DNA from: Symbiodinium natans
Taxonomy: Eukaryota > Sar > Dinophyceae > Suessiales > Symbiodiniaceae
Direction: 5' to 3'
Length of the DNA: 37,195 nucleotides
Assembly (NCBI GenBank): GCA_905221605.1
Contig: CAJNDS010002191.1
Span: 37,501-74,695 of the forward strand
Numbering within the stretch: position 1 is the stretch's first letter; every line of letters begins with the position of its first letter. Below, piece after piece: positions 22,781 to 33,586 of the stretch. The notes under the pieces were generated by a model that was not told the origin of the DNA, made no database searches, and saw nothing but the letters and a program-made list of their open reading frames with translations. Made by a program: the position numbers and the translations under genes.

Positions 22781-25012
22781 CTTTTCGTTTCTTCTGCAGC
22801 CCTGGGCAACACACCTCCCCCCCGCCCCCGGCCACTGCAGCTGCGAGGCCATGGGAGGTTCTGGCTCATGAACTCAATGTCGCGTAGATCCTTCTCCAAA
22901 TTGCGCAGGAGCCTCAGCTGTCTGAAGCTGATGGCTCTACCTCTACGCCTCTAGGATTCCCAAGCTCTTCAAGTAGTGCAACTTCGCTCCCGAGGCGCTT
23001 CTCAGTAGGAATCCTTCCGGGAGAGTGGGCGTCATGACCCGCTGCCGTGAAGGGCTGCGCAATGCAAACTGAAACCTCGAGCAGAGCCTTCCAGGATTCA
23101 GGAAGACAGAGGCAGTCTGTCATTTCGCGGAGATGCATGCTCGTGCCTGGTACAGGAAAGGGCCGACAGTCGCGAGAATCAAAGCGACGACCAAGTCTTG
23201 CAGACTGTGGGACACATCGGCGGAGCCTGCGGTCAAAGGCACATGCGCACCTCTGATCCGAGTAAGCTTGACCCATCTTGAAACTCATTTGGAAGTAAGG
23301 TGGAATGACCAAGGACCAAGAGGGTAGAGACCATCGTGTCTTTGCCCCTTGCACAGACCAGGAAGGATGTGACACGGATGTGTCATGGCAGAACGAGCGG
23401 GGAGCTCCTGAAAGGAACGTCGAAGATATGCCAAGGCCGCAAACAAGAATAGAGAAGACGAAGCAAAGACTTAAGATGTAGCTGAGGGTTACAGTGCGGC
23501 TGGTGGAAACCTTTTTGCCAATCTTGACCTCAAACTCAGAAATTGCACTGCTGCCACAAACTTGCCGCGGGATGCTGAAAGTTACCATGTTCCATTCAGC
23601 AGCTCGCCACCCTCATACTTTCAGGGCTCAAGATTTTCCACACTCCCTACTTAGAGTTTCCGCGTATCAGAAGAACGGCTTCAGGATGCTTCGGGATGCA
23701 GGCTTGAGCATGCTTGCGGGAGGTAAGCCGGGTAAGCTGCGCGAAATCGTCGGGCATCTGCAGGTGACCCGGCCTGGCATGTTCGAGTTGGAACCCGGGT
23801 GGTAGCGCGCGATGCACATGCTGGCGGTGACACCAGCTGTCATACCGAAGCTCACGGCGTTGATGAGGTTGTTCACAAGGACAAGGGCAGCCATCATCTG
23901 GACGTGCACATACGGAGGCTGCACACGCATGGAGGCCCTGACTGTGCGAATGCCTCCGTAGGCTTGCTCTGCAATGGTAATGATGCGGCCATAGGTGGGA
24001 GTTGGAATCGGAGGTACCTCGCCATCTGCTGCCATTCGTGTGAGGAGGGAGGTAACCCACACCCACAATGTTTGGGCCGGATCCTCAATCTTTTTCAGGA
24101 TGTCTCGCTCATTGGGGAGCAGTGTGGCCAAGCTCCTGGAGCGGTCAGCGAAGACATCTCCATCCTCAGCCTCCGCAGAAAGGTCCTCCCACTGTTCCTT
24201 CAGAAATTGGGCTCGCTCTGGGGGTGCCATGGCCGCAGCAATAAGATCGTTGTCCAAGCAGCGTGCCGACACCACGCAGTAGCGCAGGCACAAGTAAATT
24301 CGCTCTTTGGGCACACCCAGTGCGTTTAGCTGCATGTGAAGCGACCGGATGGCATCAAAGAGCTCCAAGAATCCGTTCGTACAGTTGTACCATCGCTGTA
24401 CTGAGCTCGACAGAAAGAAACCAAGTAGCAATCCAACCACCACCTCCAAGAAAGTACTGATGCGCTGGAACCGGCCAACATCGAGTTTGGCCGGGTCACT
24501 CACTAGTAAGCCAACGGAAGATGCAACACAGACTGCGATCAGCAACAGGATGCCCATCATTTTCCACAAAGAAGCCTTTGTCCACACTGTCCCACTGAAA
24601 TTCCAGAAGACTTCCTGACTGCCACGAAAGGCGCGAGTGCGACAAGGACCATTTAAACACCGCACACATACTCACCTACTCATCCAGTCCCGACGGATGC
24701 TGTCAGGCCACAAAGGTCACCAACTTTCCAGCGTCGTAGTTCATGGAGTCGAAGCTCTCCTGGAGATGCAACACACTTTGCATTTTCAGACATGTGCCAC
24801 TCTTGCCAATTGACGTGGTTCGATTGAGCGCGCGTACCAGTGCCAGCGCACTTGCGGTCATGAATTTGATCATTATGTTACTGAAAGCACAAAAGTCTGG
24901 ATTCTGGATTCGACGGACAGAAGGGCGCAGAGTACTTCAAGCTGCTTTCCCCTAGGTGCGCCTCTCCATTCTTGTGCTTTAGAAGCGGCGTCTGCTCCGA
25001 TGCCGCGGCCAT
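22747..25012 (-). CDS. Bestrophin-like anion channel, multi-exon, with a frame break
   Basis: Bestrophins are membrane anion (chloride or bicarbonate) channels. Model exons: from ATG at 25012 (MAAASEQTPLLKHKNGEAHL, end unclear); 24759-24676; 24618-23795; 23226-23147; 23087-22997; 22934-22747. Exon 3 carries SQEVFWNFSGTVWTKASLWK, a first membrane segment (MMGILLLIAVCVASSVGLL), a second (FLEVVVGLLLGFFLSSSVQR) with a following W, and a third region (NNLINAVSFGMTAGV). Exons 4-5 restore LVVALILATVGPFLYQ|ALLEVSVCIAQPF, matching the last bestrophin membrane helix and its PF-containing end. Exon 6 begins RLLRNLEKDLRDIEFMSQNL-type sequence. Junctions 4/5 and 5/6 need GC donors; exon 2/3 is a canonical 57-base GT-AG intron. 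Exon 2 has one extra T at 24705 that breaks the frame between LVTFVA and DSIRRDWMS. The exon 3/4 link skips 568 bases and may hide a small exon. Confidence 0.6.
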
Positions 25013-25019
25013 GCTGTGC

Positions 25020-26060
25020 CACCTAGGTGCATTCACAGGCACTCTCTGGTTTGCCCAGATCTTGCAGCTGTTTGGGCAGGGACCGGGACCAGGCTGCAGC
25101 CGGCAAAACGAAGCCACAACCAAAGTGTCGTTCCTGCAAAGTACTGAGCCATGGACGGCCTTCTTCGTTGTCGGGAGCCAAGCTTGAGCCCACACGGCTC
25201 GCGAGAAACGATGGTCCCGACCATCACCATGTCACCACATCGTCACACCGCAATTTCAAGTCTCAATGTCGTCTCACACAATCATGTGCTCATCTGCTAT
25301 GATAAAGTCAGTTATCGCTAGCGGAGAGCTGCCTATGGCCTATGACTTGACAAGTCGCGCATGACCCTTCGTTGCCTTGTCCGACTCCGGCATGAAAAGG
25401 CTTGTGGCACTTCCTGAGAGCACCTGGTCGGCCAGGCTTCTATTTCTGCGGCCACGCCAAGATCAAGCCTGTACAGTAACGGCGAACCGTGGCTGCTTCT
25501 GTTGCTCGAGCTTGTTGCTGCAAGGGTTTCCAACTCCACACTCCTGCTGATAAGAAAAGAATAGTCAATCTCAGCCCGATCTTCTGTTATCCGGCCGAGA
25601 GGCCTGTCGGGGGACAATTTCTGAGGCTGGTCGGGAAGGTGTGCGACTTCCCTGTGATGTGTCATCGACAGCTTCCATCAGCATCCTGGCAGCAGCTGGG
25701 AGCAAAGCGGTTGTGGCACGCCTCGTTCCTGCAGACGTCTCCTACTCGCAATGGCAATTCCAAACCTGTCCAGACTTGCACTTGACAACTGCACGGAATG
25801 CCTCAGCTCCACAAAAAAACTTGTACATTGTATGTTAAGTTGTCTCCCTCATGTCCGGATGGCCGCTGAAATGTTCTTTTTTCCTCAGGCGGCGTGCAGA
25901 ACAATGCAGAACAGTAGCATCTCCGAGCACATGTCGACATCGACGCACACCGACTGAAACAGCTTCTAACATAACATTTGCCCTGACTCGGACTTCTAGT
26001 TGCATGGCGGATCCAGGCTCCTGCGAAGTTCCAGAAAATCCAGAGATGTGTGTTGTAAAA
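25020..26060. other. No confidently recognised gene
   Basis: Short overlapping frames on both strands, none with a domain. This is the presumed 5' flank of the bestrophin-like gene and the spacer before the repeat block. Confidence 0.4.
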
Positions 26061-26077
26061 TGTTCCGAAGAAAAGAT

Positions 26078-26170
26078 ATGTATATATATATATACATACA
26101 TATATGTAAATGTACATATATATATATATATATGTATATGTATATGCACATATATATATACATATATATG
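26078..26170. repeat. AT-rich (TA)n/(TACA) microsatellite
   Basis: Interrupted TA dinucleotide runs with TACATA and GTATATG words, followed by a C10 run at 26175-26184. Confidence 0.9.
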
Positions 26171-26211
26171 GTACCCCCCCCCCCTCCAAAGCCCCACGTC
26201 TCAGGTCACCA

Positions 26212-26945
26212 ATTCGCAGACTCGCAGATTTGTAGCCCCAATCTGCCAATCTGCGAAACCTCGAGAAACGCGGATTCGCAGATTCGCAGATTTGTAGCCC
26301 CTAACCAATCTGCAAATCTGCGAATCTACGAAACCTCGAGAAAACGCAGATTCGCAGATTTGTAGCCCCCAACCAATCTGCAAATCTGCGAATCTGCGAG
26401 ACCTCGAAAAAACGCAGATTCGCAGATTTGTAGCCCCCAACCAATCTGCAAATCTGCGAATCTACGAAACCTCGAGAAAACGCAGATTCGCAGATTCGCA
26501 GATTTGTAGCCCCCAACCAATCTGCAAATCTGCGAATCTACGAAACCTCGAGAAAACGCAGATTCGCAGATTCGCGGATTTGTAGCCCCCAACCAATCTG
26601 CAAATCTGCGAATCTGCGAAACCTCGAAAAAACGCAGATTCGCAGATTTGTAGCCCCCAACCAATCTGCAAATCTGCGAATCTACGAAACCTCGAGAAAA
26701 CGCAGATTCGCAGATTTGTAGCCCCCAACCAATCTGCAAATCTGCGAATCTGCGAAACCTCGAGAAAACGCAGATTACCAGATTTGTTGGGGCATTCAAA
26801 TCTGCAAATCTGCGAATCTGCGTTTTCTCGAGGTTTCGCAGATTCGCAGACTTGAAATCTGCGTTTCCTCGAGAAAACGCAGATTCGCAGATTTGTAGCC
26901 CCAATCAATCTGCAAATCTGCGAATCTGCGCTTTCCTCGACCTCA
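26212..26945. repeat. Tandem array of about 68-base units, each an inverted repeat
   Basis: About ten units. A typical unit is an arm GCAGATTCGCAGATTTG, a spacer with TAGCCCCCAACCAATC, the opposite arm CAAATCTGCGAATCT, then a linker ACGAAACCTCGAGAAAAC. The arms are near-perfect complements, so every unit can fold into a hairpin. Some units carry an extra CAGATTCG and individual arms vary at single bases (CTACG or CTGCG). Near 26755-26836 the order flips: AAACCTCGAGAAAACGCAGA faces TCTGCGTTTTCTCGAGGTTT, a larger palindrome. A CTCGAG palindrome lies in most linkers. The minus strand stays open across it, giving a repeated peptide (SANLRICVFSRFRRFADLQI-like), which I treat as a by-product of the repeat. 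Confidence 0.95.
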
Positions 26946-28330
26946 AAAATCTGCTGTTTAAATAGGCCTTCATACTTAGATTGTTTTTCGGGGAGGAGAA
27001 TTAAATAATAATATAAATATTCTAAGAAATAAAGGAGTCTTCATGTTTAGATAGGGGCCTTCAGATTTAAATTACTTAACTCGGGCAGGGACCGAAATGC
27101 CAGTTAAATACGTGTAACAAATTTCAATAATTTTCATGCTTTAAATCCTGAAAGGGGGTCCTGGCCCCCTCCCGCAAGGAGAATTAAATAATGTAACAAC
27201 TGAAATCTGAGAGGGCCTTCAAATTTAAATCTGAGGGGGCCTTCATATGTAAATTGTGTAACATTTCCCCCCCCCCCCCCCAGAAGGAAGGAGTGCCCCC
27301 CCCCTTCAAGATGAGAATTATTTAAATTTTGTAATTCTCGCCCCCTGAGCCAAATAAAGTAAATATGGAAGGGTCTTCATATTTAAATAGGGGCCTGCGT
27401 ATTTAAATATTCACCGAATTTATATAAGATAAATGGTTCGGGGAGGGGGTTGTTAAACTTTCATGAGTTGTATAAAGAAAATATTTCAAATAATTAGATC
27501 CTGAAAGGGGAGCCTAGCAGCCTAGCAGGGGGAATGAAATAGTTTAAATCTGAGGGGGCCTTCTTTTTTACTTATTAACTTGTCTAATTCCCCCCAGAAG
27601 GAGAGAGCCCCCCCCCCCTCTTTCAGGATTTCAATTATATGCCTTATTTACATCAATGTGTTAAAAATGGTTAAATCCTAGAAGGGGGGCCCCCCCCCCT
27701 CCCGCCGGGGGAATTACATAATTGAAATCTGAAGGGGCTTTCATATTACATGAGGATGTTCATATAAAAAGACGTATTTCATTCCCTCCAGAAGCTCCCC
27801 GCAATTTAGGATTTAGGTTCTTTAAACTATTTGATTTTCAAATATTTATCCCCACCAAATTAAAGAAGCTAAATAGTTTAAATGTGGAGGGGCCTTCATA
27901 TGTACATTGTTTAATTCGGGAGGGGGAATTACATAAATCAAATATGGAAGGACTTTCATATCAATAGGGCCTTCATATTTTAAATTATCCAATTCGGTGA
28001 GGGTGTTTAATTACATCATTTAAATAATATGTATCAGATACTTTATATAGTTGTACTAATTTGAAGAAATTAAGTCCTGAAAGGGGGGGCCTGGCCTCCT
28101 CCCGCGAAGGGGAAGTAAAACATTAGGTAATCTAAATCTGAAGGGGCCTTCATATTTAAATAGGGGCTTCATATTTAAAGTATTGAGTTCCCCCCAGAAG
28201 GAGGGAGCTGCCCCCCTTTCCGGATTTACACAGTTTAGTTATTTAAATGCACCATGCCGAAGCCTGTCATACGAAACATCGATGCTAGCCGATCCTTTTT
28301 CTTAAACGTGGGGTTTAGGAGGGGGGTAGC
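26946..28330. repeat. AT-rich block of degenerate longer repeats with C/G-run modules
   Basis: Three recurring modules alternate. One is CCTGAAAGGGG followed by CCCCCTCCCGC and GGGGAATTA (near 27145, 27510, 27675, 28075). The second is AAATCTGAGGGGGCCTTCATA-type sequence with TTTAAAT (near 27070, 27225, 27545, 27725, 28140). The third is TTCCCCCCAGAAGGAGGGAG followed by CCCCCCTTTCAGGATT-like sequence (near 27270, 27590, 28190). The first and third modules are partly reverse complements of each other. No coding potential is seen. Confidence 0.75.
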
Positions 28331-28333
28331 TTT

Positions 28334-28335
<2 letters not shown>

Positions 28336-28366
<31 letters not shown>

Positions 28367-28382
28367 ATGTGTGTATATATAT
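28336..28382. repeat. (TA)n microsatellite
   Basis: TA run with TATG and GTGTG interruptions, at the right border of the AT-rich repeat block. Confidence 0.9.
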
Positions 28383-28399
28383 AAATACAAACAGACAGT

Positions 28400-29105
28400 A
28401 TAGTTATCAGCTCACTGCAACGTGCACATGTGCTCTCGTGCTGCGGCTCCTGGAGCTGCAGCTGCCTGAAGTACCTTCCACTGCATTGCGCTGACACCTC
28501 ACGCGCATTGGGGACTTTAGTGTACCCCCACCTGTCGTCGCTCAGCTTCGCAAGCGCAACGCGCTTGCATTGGAAGAGCCTCGGTGGGTGCTCATGTTGT
28601 GACCAACTCGCTGAAAAAGGAACCGTTGAAGATGCGACAAGGAACCCTTCTGCTACCTCCCGGGGAGGCGTCCACACAACTTCGCCGGTTTCAGAATGTC
28701 TGAAGTACCTCAGTCACGAAGCCACCCGTCATGTACATGCAACGCGATATGTCAAGTATGCGAAATCTGTGAAGAAACAATCTTACTGTGCAGCGGGGAT
28801 TCTCCAAACCACTTTCAGCAGGAACTGAATGCCACTTGCCGAGGAAGTCCTCTTCCTCCCCCGCCTTAGACTGCTGCATTGAAATCGCTTCGTGTCAAGG
28901 CACGGGGTGACAGATCCAGATTCTGGCAAGGCTCTACCACTTCCATGAGGTGTGAAATGAGGTTCACCTGGGCTCGATGGCTGCCACCCTGCTTGGTTAA
29001 GGCCTTGGACATTTCCTTTTGGGCAGCGACTCGCCAAGGTTCGTCCAGCTGCAGAAGTTGCTTGCAGATCCTCAGCGGCGAGGGAAGCCCAAGGCACGTT
29101 GTCAA
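28400..29105 (-). CDS. Unidentified multi-exon gene with a WW-like motif
   Basis: Coding-like minus-strand pieces in order: 29105-28920 (ICKQLLQLDEPWRVAAQKEM, then QVNLISHLMEVVEPCQNLDL), 28879-28780 (QQSKAGEEEDFLGKWHSVPA, ending before a GTAAGA), and about 28710-28400 (YFRHSETGEVVWTPPREVAE, then ALAKLSDDRWGYTKVPNARE). 'YFRHSETGEVVWTPP' resembles the second half of a WW domain, a small module that binds proline-rich peptides. 'GKWHSV' in the preceding exon could supply the first tryptophan. I could not fix the junctions in phase, so the gene model is provisional and the WW reading is a suggestion. Confidence 0.35.
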
Positions 29106-29109
29106 AATC

Positions 29110-31380
29110 CCACCTTGCGGCTCTTGTGTGCATACTTACAGTCTAATGTTCCCCGCCTTTCGTCCGCAACCTCAATGCTTGTAGGACTCCAAAGAACTCA
29201 ATGACCGAGGCACGTTGCCGCCTCCAGCAGGGAACCCTCATGCGGATGGTCCCAGGTCGTCTGCCTGCGGAGGCGCAAGCGTACATCCCCTCGATTCACC
29301 TATGGGCTTTCATGTGACGTTGGCCTCGTGATCATGTTGCAGAAGAAGACGCGGCCACGTGAGCTTCGCAGCATAACCTGGATCTGGTTGGTGCACTGCA
29401 TGCACCGGTGCACTATGGACATCTTGATGCTGTATACACAACAACCTTGGGTTCTGAAACTGCGCAGGTTGCGTGTGATGTCAAATGATGTCAAGGAAGC
29501 TCTCTTTAGTAGTCTTTAGGCCAACTTCGCCAGGCAGCCCAAGGCTGGGGAGCAGAGATCTCGGCCAGCAAGTCCTATGAGCAAGGGAACGCACGGCTTT
29601 AGCTTGCTCTAGCTCAATTCATGGCATATGGTAAGTCATGGCTGCCAATTCCATCTCCAGCACGGTGCCTCAAGGAATCTTGCAACAGCATTTCCCATCT
29701 CGGGCTGCCCAGACTGCCCGGCGGACTGCAGCAGCTTTTGCACATAGAGTGACCTCTCCTCATTGCTCCTGGACGCGCGCAAACACTCACAAACTGGCAG
29801 CGAGATCTTGCATCCCATGGTAAAGTTCAACTGATACCATTTTAGGAAACAACCATGTCAACTACCCTGGCTTCTTGCAACACCAGAGGCACTAGTCAGT
29901 GCCAAGTAAACTAGCGCCCAAACACTCTGAAAGGCCGTGGGGGCATGCACCACTGACGAACTCGACTCGACCCCTCTGGACAGTGTCAGCATCCACAATT
30001 GCGGAGCCGAGGCTCCAGATAGTCTCTGAAATCTTGGTGCTCGATGGCCCTTGCGAGGCCTTTGGTGGGCTGCAGAATGTTGGCTTCAGCAGGCCATGTA
30101 GACAGTAAACATGTTGGCTGAAAGGCTCCCGAACTCGCATGATGTCTTTTCGTCCCATGTGCATCCCAGTTGCATGTGGCTTTGGCGGTGCCGCAGGTGG
30201 GGTGCCTATGCTTGGCAGCAAAAACACAGCGCACAGCTACAAGTAGACGGACTTAGACGGCGAGTGGCTGTGCGGCACGTGCGGAGAGCCCCGGTCCACC
30301 TGCGAGAGATCCTCCTGCACAGCCTGCACAGAGAGACGGGAAAGCATTTGGCAGACCCCAAACTTCCATCATATCTCTGCGTTTAAGTTTACAAGCTGTG
30401 GGATCACGCTGTCCGGTGGCCTCCGGTAGGAGCTTTCGCTGACTGGCCGAGAACCGCAGCACTTTGGTCTCTAGTTGTTGGCACAAGACCTTGTGCAAAG
30501 ATCCCCATATTAGGGGGAGGCGAAGCTGTCACCACAAAAACGACATGAAGAGAACGCTGAGGAAGAAACTGGGTCAGCAGCCAACCTTTTGACAAGTCGG
30601 TGCTGGGAGTTGGTGGGGCACTGACACTGACGCTCAGCACAGACAAGTCTTTTGAAAAGTCTCCCTGTGGGTGTGCGGCAAGGCCGTCAGCGCATCCTTT
30701 GGCGGCGGAAGGCCGGCCATGCTTCACTGAGCCTTGGTACGTTGTCACACGTCTTCTGTTCAAGTGCCTCTGTTTCTGATGGGGGCTTTGACTAGCTGCT
30801 CAGGTTGCTCAAGTTCTGCATCCGAATACTCAGCACTTCTTAGGTGGCTTCTCCTTATCCTTTGCCGATTCTTTGCAGCCAAGGGGTCGAATCATCTGGC
30901 CTCTTCACCGCCACCGACTACCATGGCGGGAGCCCGCTTCACAGCCCATCACAGCTGATGACTTTTCCAACTTGGAGAGCTTGGTCTGATGCACTTGCTA
31001 CAAGACATGTGTTCGTGGCAATGTTCGACTTCATCTGCTGGTTCTACTTTGACAGAACACACACATCTGGTCTGGTCTATTGCAAGCACAAACCACACCG
31101 GCGCGCAGCAACCTCTTAGGAAAACAGCACGCGAACGCATGCAAGCCACACTTGCCAGATGCTTGGCAGTTGATGTGTCATTGCTGCTAGCAGCAGTTAC
31201 CTGTCTGGGGAACCAACGCCGGCGAGCCTCGGTAGCGTGTGAGCGTCCATCTGAACTGTGTTGCAATGCTACTGGACGCGTTGTAAGGGGTCTTGCTTTT
31301 CAGGTGGTTCCTTCACTTCAAAATTAGTGTTTTGTTGCCACGCATGCTACCAGAAGAGTTTGGGGTGTCGCTTTGATTCG
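29110..31380. other. Unresolved stretch with isolated coding-like minus-strand frames
   Basis: Minus frames at 29636-29830 (contains SNEERSLYVQKLLQSAGQSG), 29892-30070 (contains STKISETIWSLGSAIVDADT) and 30404-30763 (contains DLSKGWLLTQFLPQRSLHVV) have protein-like composition. They are not linked by splice phase and no family is recognised. Nothing else is seen. Confidence 0.25.
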
Positions 31381-31385
31381 TCGGC

Positions 31386-31607
31386 TTAGATTTGCCTATT
31401 CTGTATTATTCTGTGGTCCCGTCGCTTTACAGCGTTTTGGTACTTTGTGTCCCGCTCTAAGCAGCTCACAAGAGCCGCCAGTGCCTCCTTTGTTGTGCCT
31501 CCTTTGTTTAGACGGACTGCAACAACACACTCGAGTAGAGCATTGTAAGCTTGCCCCGGCGGAGTTAAGCTAACTGAGCCGCCTGCGATTCCGCAATTGG
31601 CAAGCAA
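31386..31607 (-). other. Coding-like frame, unidentified
   Basis: The minus frame contains QAYNALLECVVAVRLNKGGT and TKEALAALVSCLERDTKYQN. It lies just downstream of the multi-exon gene at 31.6-32.6 kb and could be a further exon of it. No domain is recognised. Confidence 0.3.
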
Positions 31608-31645
31608 CCCGCCTTGTGGCCCTGGTCAACAACAAGCCCCATGAG

Positions 31646-32610
31646 TCACAATGCTGGAGGTGCTGCCAGCTGGAGAATCTCCGCACCAAATCTATGCTTA
31701 GTGTGCAAACATTCTACCCCTTGCATATCCTGGAGCTGAAATCCATTGATAAAACGCTGTCCTTCCAATCGCCCTGTTGGCATGAGCGGCTGCAGTAACG
31801 AACCTGGCCGAGGCACGGCATGCGGCTTTGCCGCATGTTGCTGCGTGTCGATCACATGTGCATTTAGCGCGTTGCCTGCTTGCAACGGCCGCAGGCAAGA
31901 GGGTTGCCCTCAGTTCCAACATTGTTCCAGGAGCTTCAGACGAACCTGCGTCGGTGTTGCAACGCCAAGGCTGTGGCCGATAGCTGTTTGCTGCAGTGTG
32001 CGCATGTGCTCCTCCTGCATATAGGGTTCAACCAGAAAGTCACTTGGACTACTTTCAAAACTCCAAACAATTCCAGCCACGAAATGGTGATGAGGACCAG
32101 GCAAATTGGAGTGCCACTCCTGTTGATGTCGCTCAGGCTTGCTGCGAACAGAATCGTCCATGGAATGCTATGCTGCATTAACCGCTTGGCGACTATCACA
32201 ACAATGTTACAATAGCAGCATCTCCTTCAGAGAGGCCACACGAGCTCCAGTGTTAGCGACCTGGCAGACGGACAGGAATCCTGTCACACCAGTTCTTGGA
32301 CGTTCCGGGAACCGTCGGCCAGAAGAGCTTGCACGCGCTTGGTATCAAGCCTTGGCCACCGTACCGCCCGTAGCCGCAAAGATCGGCAGAAGCCACTCAC
32401 ACAACCTGCGCAAGAACATGCAAGAACTGTGCCCACGCGTGGCAACTCGCCGCAGAAGAGCATCTAAGTTCTCGGCAAGCGTGAGGCGATGCTGCGATGG
32501 TCTCTGGCGGTCTGGTCGCGCCAGTGCAAAGCTTTCTGGCCACCTGAAGCCTTGGAGGCTCTTGGGCAGATCTTGAGCAGTAATGGTACACACAGGCGAT
32601 GGCATGCAGT
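31646..32610 (-). CDS. Unidentified gene with very short introns, five-exon model
   Basis: Minus-strand exons connect in phase. The first contains DLPKSLQGFRWPESFALARP and LTLAENLDALLRRVATRGHS (about 32580-32350). Next is LDTKRVQALLADGSRNVQEL (about 32350-32290). A 29-base GT-AG intron leads to VANTGARVASLKEMLL (about 32260-32213). Then comes an exon with SPSDFLVEPYMQEEHMRTLQ and IGHSLGVATPTQVRLKLLEQ ending at 31921. A 45-base GT-AG intron leads to NALNAHVIDTQQHAAKPHAV (from 31875), continuing to a stop at 31646. The junction between the first two pieces is not clean: the frame shifts at GCCAAGGCTTGAT. A possible earlier exon lies near 32645-32757 (ICPPNVISTIISPGSVVTVV). No family is recognised. 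Confidence 0.45.
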
Positions 32611-33178
32611 CACCTCCCGCTGTAAGACATTCGCTGCGTCAGGTATTCGGCCTTGGAGAGTTGTGTACAACTGTCACGACCGACCCAGGACTGATGATGG
32701 TGGAGATCACGTTCGGGGGACAGATGGGGTCGACGGCTACAGCATCAACTTCTTCAGTGTACACGCAGCACAAACCCTGGAGAAGCAAGATCCTTGGCTA
32801 GAGCACATGCTGAGGGCACCCGCCAAGCCACGCGACACAGTCGATAGCTGTGGCAATCGGGGTGCCTGACACAGACAGAGATGTCACCGTCGCAGCTCAC
32901 CACAGGACCCCTGATACCCATGGGTCGCCCGCGCACAATTTGAGCTGGTGGAAGTGGCAACTTCCTGTCCTCACATCGAAACAACGCAGCTCTCTTTGCC
33001 GAGCTGGGAAAAGAACGTGACATTCATGACACCGGGCTCTGGCCAGTAGCCAACCCAGGAAGCGGCAGCCACAGGCAACAGAGAGAGGGTCGAGCCTCTG
33101 ACCAGCGCAGTAGACTTTCAAAGCCACAGGAACTGGGCCGCGTAAGGCGACGAACATCAACTTACTAGCGGCTCCCCA

Positions 33179-33586
33179 CTAGTGCGCTGTAAGCACGCTG
33201 CAATCCGCCATCAGGCCGGCAACGGAAGTGCAGAACGAGCCTTGCTGCAGCGATCTGTACGATCTGCAGCGCTGCGTGCCCCCAGTTTCCCTGAGCTGGC
33301 CGCGCAGCAGCTGCAGAGATCCAGTGCTGGTCACCTGAAACTCTCCCAGAACAAGAACTGAAAGTGCGACTTGGCCACCTATGAACCACAATGTCAGACG
33401 TGCCATGGCGCACCGAGTCTGCTTCTCACATCCGCGGCCAAAGCTACGAGCTCCTGCAGCTTGAGAGCAAGAAAAGTCACCTGACCGTGTGTAAGAGTCG
33501 CCTTGAACTGCGACCGAGTGCTCCTCGGCACTAGCCTTCGCTACCCCTCGAGGTGGCTTAAGCCTGGCACTGCCATCATGTTCCAT
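33179..33586 (-). CDS. Possible small membrane-associated protein, exon structure unclear
   Basis: A minus frame from ATG at 33586 begins MEHDGSARLKPPRGVAKASA and is open to 33179. A hydrophobic segment (ARLTLWFIGGQVALSVLVLG) lies in the middle. The part between may contain an intron (GC or GT donors near 33490-33510, AG acceptors near 33425). Product unknown. Composition supports coding only moderately. Confidence 0.3.
   Translation of the reverse strand: MEHDGSARLKPPRGVAKASAEEHSVAVQGDSYTRSGDFSCSQAAGARSFGRGCEKQTRCAMARLTLWFIGGQVALSVLVLGEFQVTSTGSLQLLRGQLRETGGTQRCRSYRSLQQGSFCTSVAGLMADCSVLTAH

Noticed and set aside
23667-23794. Tail of the bestrophin frame after YHPG
   Set aside because: Past the phase-1 GT donor at 23794 the sequence no longer resembles the family, and splicing to 23226 restores it.
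26326-26904. 192-codon minus-strand open frame with repeated Arg/Phe/Ile-rich peptide
   Set aside because: It follows the hairpin repeat exactly, other frames are also open across the array, and the repeat continues unchanged outside the frame. The openness is a consequence of the repeat.
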